From assembly GCF_022712115.1 (NCBI RefSeq), contig NZ_JALAHB010000062.1:1-32125 (forward strand): DNA of 32,125 nt. The letters are read 5' to 3'. Shown piece by piece: positions 7,225-13,652 of this stretch. The position numbers were made by a program, and so were the translations under genes. The notes beneath the pieces were generated by a model. The model was not told the DNA's origin and ran no database searches. It worked only from the letters and a program-made list of their open reading frames with translations. The DNA is from Brevibacterium sp. GTDB lineage: Bacteria > Actinomycetota > Actinomycetes > Actinomycetales > Brevibacteriaceae. How positions within the stretch are numbered: position 1 is the stretch's first letter; every line of letters begins with the position of its first letter.

Positions 7225-7527
7225 TCACTCCAGGTCGAGGTCGAGCAGATGGTAGCTGAGCGCCTTCCCGTGTCCGTCGAGGAGGGACGAACCGGTCACC
7301 CCTCCGCCCAGATATCCAGCGAGAGTGAAGGTGAGGGCCCGGAGGTGCGGCAGCTCGGTGCGGGAGACCCGCTCCACCGGGGAGCCGTAGTGCTCGGCCA
7401 CCGCTCGCGGTGTGAGCTTCTCCGCGAGCATTTCGAAGCCGTCCTCGCTGCGGGCGACGACGGCGAGAATCAGCGAGTCTCCCTTGTCTCCTGTGCGGGC
7501 GTCCGCCAGCTCGTCGACACGGGTCAT
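7225..7527 (-). CDS. AtuA-partner protein with ferredoxin-like fold
   Basis: A 100-residue protein beginning with a segment rich in Asp and Gly (LADARTGDKGDSLIL, 7-21) that is characteristic of the small domain fused to the C-terminus of many AtuA proteins, described as an AtuA-like ferredoxin-fold domain. Here it is a separate polypeptide. It starts one base after the stop codon of the AtuA gene, with GAGGAGG inside the end of that gene as its ribosome site, so the two are surely expressed together and probably form a complex. No catalytic function is established for this domain. It is the last gene of the operon, followed by the hairpin at 7096-7130. Confidence 0.75.
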   Translation of the reverse strand: MTRVDELADARTGDKGDSLILAVVARSEDGFEMLAEKLTPRAVAEHYGSPVERVSRTELPHLRALTFTLAGYLGGGVTGSSLLDGHGKALSYHLLDLDLE

Positions 7528-7528
7528 A

Positions 7529-8956
7529 TCAGGCCTCCTCGTCGATGGTGCAATCCCCTGGCGCCGCAGTCCCTTCGCCCGTCGCGGGCCGGTGCAGGAT
7601 CACTTCGGAGGAGACGGCGTCCCTGGAAATGCTTGCGGACTTCACGGCGATGACCTCACGGATGGAGTGCCGTGCGCCGCCTCCCCCTGCCGGGCCGTTG
7701 GTGTAGAGGGACTCGACCTCCCGGCCGACCGCCAGCGCCGCGCGCCGTTCGGGCAGGACGGCCGCCATCCTCAGTCGCACTTCCTCGGGAACCGCGGAGG
7801 GCGGACGTCTGAGGGCTGCGCCCGTGCCGATGAACTCGACGCCCACGTCCTCCGGGACGATGCCATGGACGCGGTCGAGTCTGCTCAGCACGACCTCCGC
7901 GGCGAGCTGAGCGCGGTCGAGGGCGCGCGGACCCGCATAGCTGATCTGGCCCTCGCCCTCCCAGCCGCCGTGGAAGCCGAGTGTCGCTTTGAGCTCTGCC
8001 GGTCTGGCGCGGCCGGTGCCGCCGCTCACCCGTACCTCGTCGGGGGCGAGCTGCTCGAACTGTGCCCGCGAGAAGTCGGCGATCACATCGGGCGTGAGGT
8101 AGCTGCGGAGATCGTTCACCTCGTAGAGGAGCTGCTCCGTGCAGGTGGCCGTGGTGACAGTGCCGCCCGTCCCCTGCAGCTTGGAAAGGACGGCAGAGGC
8201 ATCGGCGGCCACGTCTGCGAACGGGAAGCCGAGGCGGTCGAGGCCGTCCACCGGCTTCGTGACGGGGTCCGCGAAGTATCCCCCGGTCACCTGCCCTGCG
8301 CATTCGAGGAGATGGCCGATGAGGGTGCCCCCTCCCAGGCGGTGCCAGTCGTCGGGAGCCCAGCCGAAGCTGTGGCACAGCGGCGCCACGTAGAGGGAAG
8401 GATCCGCGACCCTCCCGGTGATGACGATGTCAGCTCCCCGAGCCAGCGCACTTATGATTCCGCTGCTGCCCGCGTAGGCGTTCGCCGAGATCAGCGCCGA
8501 CCCGGCAGATGAGACGGGTCTTCCTGTCTCCCAGAGCACCGGGTCCGCAGCCGCAACGGCTGCCTGTACGTCGTCACCGGTCACGGCTGCCACTGTCAGA
8601 GGTATGCCCCGCTGGGCGAGCAACTCTGCCACTGCACGGGCGGCCGCAAGGGGATTCGCCGCGCCGCCGTTGGTGATGACCGTCGTTCCATTGGCCGCGC
8701 AGTGCGCAGCTACGGCGTCGATGCGTTCGAGCAGCATGGGGTCGTAACCGGTGTCGGGGTCGTGGAGCCGCCTGAGCTGGGCTGCTGCAACAGTCCGCTC
8801 GCCCAGGAGTTCGAAGACGAGGTAGTCCAGCATTCCGAACTGGGCCAGCTCTACAGCAGGGTCGATCCGGTCACCGGCGTATCCGGCACCGGCGCCGAGG
8901 CGGATGTGCCCGGGATCCTTGGGACGCGGACGGAGCGCGGGTGTCAGGCGGTCCAT
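7529..8956 (-). CDS. AtuA family (DUF1446) protein
   Basis: A 475-residue protein with the hallmarks of the AtuA/DUF1446 family: an N-terminal IRLGAGAGYAGDRIDPAVEL (18-37), DYLVFELLGERT (44-55), and a TNGGAANP segment (95-102). AtuA is needed for acyclic terpene (citronellol/geraniol) use in Pseudomonas, but its reaction is not established. None of the other Atu enzymes (carboxylase subunits, lyase) is present here. Instead it is flanked by a citrate-type transporter and a LysR regulator, so a carboxylic-acid substrate is a better guess than a terpene. The start at 8956 overlaps the transporter gene's end by 13 bases, with GGGAG about ten bases upstream. The C-terminal small domain found fused in relatives is here a separate gene. 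Confidence 0.8.
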   Translation of the reverse strand: MDRLTPALRPRPKDPGHIRLGAGAGYAGDRIDPAVELAQFGMLDYLVFELLGERTVAAAQLRRLHDPDTGYDPMLLERIDAVAAHCAANGTTVITNGGAANPLAAARAVAELLAQRGIPLTVAAVTGDDVQAAVAAADPVLWETGRPVSSAGSALISANAYAGSSGIISALARGADIVITGRVADPSLYVAPLCHSFGWAPDDWHRLGGGTLIGHLLECAGQVTGGYFADPVTKPVDGLDRLGFPFADVAADASAVLSKLQGTGGTVTTATCTEQLLYEVNDLRSYLTPDVIADFSRAQFEQLAPDEVRVSGGTGRARPAELKATLGFHGGWEGEGQISYAGPRALDRAQLAAEVVLSRLDRVHGIVPEDVGVEFIGTGAALRRPPSAVPEEVRLRMAAVLPERRAALAVGREVESLYTNGPAGGGGARHSIREVIAVKSASISRDAVSSEVILHRPATGEGTAAPGDCTIDEEA

Positions 8957-10278
8957 GCGGGGATCACTCCCATCAGTACGGCGACGACGAGCATGACGAC
9001 GCTGACGATCCACGCCCATCCGATCAGATTGAGGATATGCCTGCCGATCGACACCCCGCCAAGGCCCACGAGGAGGTAGAACGCCCCGGTGAGCGGGCTG
9101 ATCGGGAAGCCGACGGTCTCCTGGCCGATGATCGAGGCCTGTGCGAGCACCACCGGATCGATGCCGTGTTCCGCTCCCACCGCGGTCAGGACCGGCAGCA
9201 CACCGAAGTAGTAGGCATCGGGGCCGAAGAGAAGGCTCATCGGAACGCCCAGAATCCCGACGAGCAGAGGCAGGACGGGCATGAGCCCCGTGGGGAGGAC
9301 GCCGGCGGCGCTCTTGGCCATCGCCGCGATCATGCCGCTCTCCTCGAGCACCCCGAGGAGAACACCCGCGGCGAGGAGCGTACTCGCCATGAGCATGGCG
9401 GACTGCGCGCTGTGGTCGAACTGTGCGACCTGGCTCTTCATGCCGCGGTGGTTGAGGAGCAGGGCGAGGATAGTTGCGACCATGAACACCATCGCCGGGG
9501 AGACGATGCCGGACATGAGCACACCCAGGGCGGCGAGGAGCAGGAGGCCGTTTGTCCACTGGCGGAGAGCGCTCCGCGGCACGGGTGCGGTCGGGTGGGC
9601 TGCATCCGTACTCGCGGGCTCTCCCTCACCGTGGCCGTCGGTGAAATCCGCCGCACCGCCGCGGGCCAGGCGGCGGGCTTCACGATGTCCGAGGAGGAAT
9701 GCGATAGCGAGAGCCGCCGCGATCCCCACGATCTGGGCAGGGATGAGGGGGACCCAGAGCTCGTTCGCATCCACCCCCACGGTCACTGCTGCGCGTGCGC
9801 TGGGGCCGCCCCAGGGCAGGATGTTCATCACTCCTGCTCCCAGTCCCACACATGCCGTCAGCGTGAGCCTGCTCATCCCGAGGCGCTGGTAGAGGGGGAG
9901 CATGGCCGGAATGGTCACGAGGAAGGTCGTCGCTCCTGCGCCGTCGAGATGGGCGACACATGCGAGTGCGGTGGTGGCCACGGTGACTGTTCGGGGAGAG
10001 CCGCCACCGAATCGCACGAGGGCGTCGATGACGGGATCGAAGAAGCCTGCGTTCCTCAGGATCCCGAAGAAGACGATGGCGAAGACGAACATCACCACGA
10101 CGTCGACGACCCCGGCGACTCCCGTGCTGAGGAAACCGCTCACCTCTCCGGGTGGGTTGCCGGCGATGAGAGCTGCGACTATGGGCACACCCGCCAGCGC
10201 GACGACGGGGGAGACGCGCTGCGTCAGCAGCAGCGCGAGGATGATGAGCATGGTGGCATAGCCGATGAGCGAAAGCAT
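8944..10278 (-). CDS. CitMHS-family citrate/tricarboxylate transporter
   Basis: A 444-residue integral membrane protein with about twelve hydrophobic segments in two halves, separated by a polar, probably cytoplasmic loop (about 198-238, Gly/Glu/Ala-rich). Family signatures include HLDGAGATTFL (110-120), GVMNILPWGGPSAR (149-162) and, in the second half, FGPDAYYFGVLPVL (351-364). CitMHS proteins import citrate complexed with a divalent metal using the proton gradient; this member may carry citrate or a related carboxylate. It is the first gene of the operon with AtuA, and is divergently transcribed from a LysR gene. The start at 10278 has GAAGGGA about eight bases upstream; the open frame continues upstream into the regulator but without family sequence. 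Confidence 0.88.
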   Translation of the reverse strand: MLSLIGYATMLIILALLLTQRVSPVVALAGVPIVAALIAGNPPGEVSGFLSTGVAGVVDVVVMFVFAIVFFGILRNAGFFDPVIDALVRFGGGSPRTVTVATTALACVAHLDGAGATTFLVTIPAMLPLYQRLGMSRLTLTACVGLGAGVMNILPWGGPSARAAVTVGVDANELWVPLIPAQIVGIAAALAIAFLLGHREARRLARGGAADFTDGHGEGEPASTDAAHPTAPVPRSALRQWTNGLLLLAALGVLMSGIVSPAMVFMVATILALLLNHRGMKSQVAQFDHSAQSAMLMASTLLAAGVLLGVLEESGMIAAMAKSAAGVLPTGLMPVLPLLVGILGVPMSLLFGPDAYYFGVLPVLTAVGAEHGIDPVVLAQASIIGQETVGFPISPLTGAFYLLVGLGGVSIGRHILNLIGWAWIVSVVMLVVAVLMGVIPAWTA

Positions 10279-10369
10279 CGTCGATTCCCTTCTCGGTGTC
10301 CCGTCCATGCTCCGACAACCCAGGAAAAGCGTCCAATACCGGTTCTCTCTGAGGACATAACCTGAACGC
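10279..10369. promoter_or_regulatory. Divergent control region of CitMHS-AtuA operon and LysR gene
   Basis: This 91-base gap separates a LysR gene from the operon it most likely controls. On the plus strand TAACCT (10358-10363) fits a -10 box with exactly six bases before the LysR ATG, suggesting a leaderless message. A GTCC (10331-10334)/GGAC (10353-10356) dyad surrounds the middle and could be part of a LysR site. No clear -35 is seen in either direction. Confidence 0.45.
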
Positions 10370-11260
10370 ATGAACTTGGGGATGAGGCACTTGACCTCCG
10401 TCGTCTCGCTGCACCGCCTGCGCAGCTTCACGCTTGCGGCCGCGGAGATGGGCGTGAGCCAGCCTGCGCTGAGCCGGACTGTCGCAGAGGCGGAGAGGCG
10501 CATCGGCATCAGACTGTTCGTGCGGACCTCGCAGGGGGCTGTTCCTACGGATGCGGGGACTGCCGTTGCCGAACGTGCGGCGACTGCCGTGCGAGCGTTC
10601 GAGGACGCAGTGGGCTTCGCCTCGGCGTATTCCGCAGGCTCGGTCGGGTCCGTGCGCCTGGCATGTCTGCCGTCGGTCGCGGCCACCGTGCTCCCCGCAG
10701 TGGTGGCGGGATTCCGCGATACGTACCCGGACGTGCAGCTTGTGCTCGAGGACGGTCAACAGGACACAGCGATGGCGCTCGTCGCCGAAGGCGGTGCTGA
10801 GCTGGGTCTTGTGGCAGTAGACGAGGCTCTGCCTGCTGGGATCCGGGCAGAGGTCGCGATCCGCGACGGGTTCGTGGCAGCGGTGCCGTCGGGACACGAG
10901 TACGCAGACAGGGAACTGCTGCGGTGGACGGATTTCCAGGCGCAGCCGTTCGTTGCGTTCGACGCGATCACCAGCATCGGCCCTCTGGTGCGAAGAGCAC
11001 TGGCCCAGCAGCGGGTGCGCGTCTCGGAGATGGTGAGTGCAGGGAGCATCGCGGCGGTGGGCGGTCTCGTCGCCGCGGGGATGGGCATGACTGCGGTGCC
11101 GCGTTTGGTAGTCCCGCTCATGCAGCTCTCGGGCATCGTCATCATCCCTCTGGAGGAACAGGTGGAGAGGACCCTCGCGGTAGTGCACAGGGCAGGTATC
11201 GGGCTCAGTCCCGCAGCGGAACTCTTCCGCGGCGCGCTGCTGGAGCATCTACGTTCCTGA
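10370..11260 (+). CDS. LysR-type transcriptional regulator of the CitMHS-AtuA operon
   Basis: A 296-residue LysR-type protein of normal length. The winged helix-turn-helix lies at about residues 14-70 (LRSFTLAAAEMGVSQPALSRTVAEAERRIGIRLF in its core), and the effector-binding alpha/beta domain begins near 98 (GSVRLACLPSVAATVLP). LysR proteins usually control a divergent neighbour in response to a pathway metabolite; here that is the transporter-AtuA operon, with a carboxylic acid as likely effector. No Shine-Dalgarno sequence stands well placed before ATG 10370, but a TANNNT box lies six bases upstream, as in leaderless genes. An alternative ATG at 10382 directly abuts GGGG and is less likely. 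Confidence 0.88.
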   Translation: MNLGMRHLTSVVSLHRLRSFTLAAAEMGVSQPALSRTVAEAERRIGIRLFVRTSQGAVPTDAGTAVAERAATAVRAFEDAVGFASAYSAGSVGSVRLACLPSVAATVLPAVVAGFRDTYPDVQLVLEDGQQDTAMALVAEGGAELGLVAVDEALPAGIRAEVAIRDGFVAAVPSGHEYADRELLRWTDFQAQPFVAFDAITSIGPLVRRALAQQRVRVSEMVSAGSIAAVGGLVAAGMGMTAVPRLVVPLMQLSGIVIIPLEEQVERTLAVVHRAGIGLSPAAELFRGALLEHLRS

Positions 11261-11297
11261 GGCCGGATCGGGGTATCGCCTCTGGAGCCCAGGAGGT

Positions 11298-11335
11298 TCC
11301 CTTCACCACCCCATCGCAGCTGAGTGGCGAAGGGA
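11298..11335. terminator. Possible hairpin after LysR gene
   Basis: TCCCTTC (11298-11304) pairs with GAAGGGA (11329-11335), extended by CCA/TGG after one mismatch, around an 18-base loop. It begins 38 bases after the LysR stop. The stem is modest. Confidence 0.35.
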
Positions 11336-11396
11336 GTGCGTGGGTCCTCGCCAGTCGGGGCCGGGTGCAGACGTCCGCCGTGTCCGGCCCGGACGA

Positions 11397-11402
11397 TAGG
11401 CT
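11397..11402 (+). promoter_or_regulatory. Candidate -10 element (TAGGCT) of cls
   Basis: TAGGCT fits TANNNT and stands about 50 bases before the cls start; no good -35 is seen, though a GTCCG/CGGAC dyad lies just upstream (11382-11394). Confidence 0.3.
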
Positions 11403-11455
11403 CATGGCGTACACACTTCCCACCTCCGCAGATGCGCCTGCGACTAGGAGCTGCC

Positions 11456-12946
11456 ATGGACACCGCCGGGCTCGTGCAGTGGGCGCAGTCGCAGCTGCCC
11501 GGGTGGACGGCGTTCGTGGTCCTGGGCCTGGATCTCGCGATCCGGGTGATCGCCCTCGGCACCATCCCCTACCGCCGCAAGCCGGAGGTGGCGCTGGGGT
11601 GGCTCATGCTCATCTTCCTGTTCCCCTTCCTGGGGCTGCTGGTCTACCTCTTCCTCGGCTCGCCCAAGCTGCCGCTGCGCCGGCGGGAGAAGCAGCACGA
11701 GATCAACCAGCTGGTGAAGGAGGAGGCAGGCCACCAGGCGATCGTCGGGAAGCACGACCATCTGCCGCTCCCGCTGTCCACCTCGGCCCAGCTCAACTAC
11801 GAGCTGGGCGCGCTGCCGATGGTCCACGGGAACGACTTCACCCTCCTGCAGGACTCCTCCGAGTGCATCCGGCTCATGAAGGAGGCTGCGGAACGCGCTG
11901 TGGACTACGTCCACTTCGAGTTCTACATCGTGGCGCTCGACCAGGACACGCAGGGACTCATCGAGGCGATGCTGGCCGCGCACCGCAGGGGTGTGCGCGT
12001 GCGGATCCTCGTCGATCACGTCGGGTCGCTGGGGTATCCCGGGTACAAGCAGCTCGTGCGGATGCTGGACGAGTCAGGCGTTCCCTGGCGCCGGAGCCTG
12101 CCCATCCGCCCGTGGAGAGGCGAGTACCAGCGGCCGGATCTGCGCAATCACCGCAAGATCTTCGTGGTCGACGGGGAGGTGGCCTATACGGGCTCCCAGA
12201 ACGTCATCCACCCGTCCTACAACAAGCGGGCCAACCTCCGGCGCGGGCTGCGGTGGAAGGACCTCATGGTGGAGTGCCGCGGGCCGGTCGTCGACGAGCT
12301 CAACGCGGTCTTCGCCTCGGACTGGTACTCGGAGACGGACGACATCCTCTTCGACGAGTTCGAGCGGCAGCTCGACCTGCCCGACGACGGGGGCATGCTC
12401 GCCCAGGTGGTGCCCTCGGGGCCGGGGTTCGAGCAGGAGAACAACATCCAGCTCTTCACCCACCTCATCTACAACGCCAATGAGAGCGTCGTGGTGTGCT
12501 CGCCGTACTTCGTGCCGGACACCGCCCTGCTCACCGCGCTGAAGACGGAGTCGCAGTCCGGCGTGGCGGTCAGGCTGTACGTGGGTGCGACCAGCGATCA
12601 CTGGGTCACCGCCAAGGCACAGGAGTCCTACTACGACGAGCTGGTGGAGGCCGGGGTGGAGATCTACCAGTACCACGCCCCCACGGTGCTGCACTCGAAG
12701 TTCATGATCGTGGACGACCAGGTCACCGTCATCGGCTCCTCGAACATGGACCAGCGTTCGTTCTCCATGAACCACGAGGTGTCCCTGTTCGTCATCGACC
12801 GGGACTTCGCCGCGCAGATGTACGAGCTGGAGGAGCAGGACTACCGCGCCCACTCCGCGCAGCTCAATCCCAAGGTCTGGCGGCAGCGGTCGATGATGCG
12901 CAAATACATCGAGAACGTCTGCCGGCTGACCTCATCGCTGCTCTGA
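11456..12946 (+). CDS. cls: Cardiolipin synthase (phospholipase D family)
   Basis: A 496-residue membrane-bound phosphatidyltransferase that joins phosphatidylglycerol units to form cardiolipin. Two membrane segments lie at about 17-37 and 46-68, followed by two phospholipase D domains. The HKD motifs are complete: NHRKIFVVDGEVAYTGSQN (231-249; His232, Lys234, Asp239) and LHSKFMIVDDQVTVIGSSN (412-430; His413, Lys415, Asp420). The HKD Cls type is usual in many bacteria, while many actinomycetes use the CDP-alcohol type. The ATG at 11456 has AGGAG five bases upstream. An in-frame extension to 11324 is open but contains no conserved sequence. The gene stands alone and converges on the YtxH-like gene. 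Confidence 0.93.
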   Translation: MDTAGLVQWAQSQLPGWTAFVVLGLDLAIRVIALGTIPYRRKPEVALGWLMLIFLFPFLGLLVYLFLGSPKLPLRRREKQHEINQLVKEEAGHQAIVGKHDHLPLPLSTSAQLNYELGALPMVHGNDFTLLQDSSECIRLMKEAAERAVDYVHFEFYIVALDQDTQGLIEAMLAAHRRGVRVRILVDHVGSLGYPGYKQLVRMLDESGVPWRRSLPIRPWRGEYQRPDLRNHRKIFVVDGEVAYTGSQNVIHPSYNKRANLRRGLRWKDLMVECRGPVVDELNAVFASDWYSETDDILFDEFERQLDLPDDGGMLAQVVPSGPGFEQENNIQLFTHLIYNANESVVVCSPYFVPDTALLTALKTESQSGVAVRLYVGATSDHWVTAKAQESYYDELVEAGVEIYQYHAPTVLHSKFMIVDDQVTVIGSSNMDQRSFSMNHEVSLFVIDRDFAAQMYELEEQDYRAHSAQLNPKVWRQRSMMRKYIENVCRLTSSLL

Positions 12947-13019
12947 GCGCGTCTGTGCCCCGTCCGAGGCGGTGGGAGGTGCGCCGGTGAATCCTCTTCG
13001 CGTGTGAGCGCAGTGCGTG

Positions 13020-13056
13020 CGTCTGTACCCCGCCGGCTCCGTACGGGGCACAGACG
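13020..13056. terminator. Hairpin between cls and YtxH-like gene
   Basis: CGTCTGTACCCCG (13020-13032) pairs with CGGGGCACAGACG (13044-13056) with one A-C mismatch. A second copy of the left arm with no mismatch, CGTCTGTGCCCCGT, lies at 12950-12963 right after the cls stop, so two alternative stems compete for the same right arm. The position between convergent genes suits a bidirectional terminator. Confidence 0.6.
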
Positions 13057-13065
13057 TCCTGCAGC

Positions 13066-13506
13066 TCAGCGTTCGTGCAGCGGTCCCTCGTCCTCCATGG
13101 GCGTCTCGGGATCGGACTCGGAATCCGGATCGAGCGCGATCTCCCCGTCGCCCAGGGGCGGGATGTGCTCGGGTTCCAGATCGAGGTCCGCCTCCGTCTG
13201 CTCCTCGGCGGAATCGGGGGCCGAGGCCGCGTCCCCGGTGTCCGAGGCGGTCCGGTGCTCCACGGCCTCCTTGAGCTCTCCGGCCTTCTCCGCGGCCGCG
13301 GCGGCCGCGTGCTTCACGCCCGCCGCCACCTCCGGCGCCTTGTCCTTCACCGCCTCGCCGGCTCGTCCGACCTGTTCCCGGACCCGCGGGTCGGAGACGA
13401 GCTCGTCGAACCGGGCGCGGAGCTTCTCGTAGCTCGATCGTCCGGAGTACGAGCCGATCACGAACCCGATCCCCACGCCTGCGAGCAGTATCAATCGCTT
13501 CTTCAT
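13066..13506 (-). CDS. Small YtxH-like membrane-anchored protein
   Basis: A 146-residue protein with a short basic start (MKKR), one hydrophobic segment at about 5-21 rich in glycine (LLAGVGIGFVIGSYSG), then a helical charged region (25-85; Ala/Glu/Lys-rich, likely coiled) and an acidic tail (100-146) rich in Asp, Glu and Pro. This layout matches YtxH-like/general-stress membrane proteins, whose function is not established. ATG 13506 is preceded by AGGAG three bases away and a second GAGGAG further up. A promoter candidate (GTGACC, 17 bases, TAGGTT) lies about 45-70 bases upstream. The function is unknown. Confidence 0.75.
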   Translation of the reverse strand: MKKRLILLAGVGIGFVIGSYSGRSSYEKLRARFDELVSDPRVREQVGRAGEAVKDKAPEVAAGVKHAAAAAAEKAGELKEAVEHRTASDTGDAASAPDSAEEQTEADLDLEPEHIPPLGDGEIALDPDSESDPETPMEDEGPLHER

Positions 13507-13548
13507 GGTCTCCTCGGTCTCCTCCTGCCGGAACGGGTGTACGGCACC

Positions 13549-13577
13549 AACCTATCGCCGTTCGTGACGCCGGTCAC
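13549..13577 (-). promoter_or_regulatory. Promoter candidate of the YtxH-like gene
   Basis: Reading the minus strand, GTGACC (complement of 13572-13577) and TAGGTT (complement of 13549-13554) are spaced by 17 bases, the standard -35/-10 arrangement, about 42 bases before the ATG at 13506. Confidence 0.45.
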
Positions 13578-13637
13578 CACCCCTTCCGGGTGCGGGGGAG
13601 ACGCGGCCGGACTTTCGGCACGCGCGAGTGCGCTCAC

Positions 13638-13652
13638 TACGATGGTCGGGTG
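13638..13652 (+). promoter_or_regulatory. Leaderless promoter of the FGGY kinase gene
   Basis: TACGAT (13638-13643) fits the TANNNT -10 pattern and is followed by exactly six bases and then the GTG start at 13650. No Shine-Dalgarno sequence precedes that GTG, so the transcript probably begins at or next to the start codon. A -35 box is not evident. Confidence 0.45.

Noticed and set aside
8957..9559. A much longer AtuA protein extending to 9559
   Set aside because: That part is out of frame with the CitMHS gene on the same strand, which is strongly supported; the family sequence begins just after the Met at 8956.
11324..11455. A longer cardiolipin synthase starting at 11324
   Set aside because: The added residues lack hydrophobic or conserved character, and AGGAG stands five bases before the ATG at 11456.
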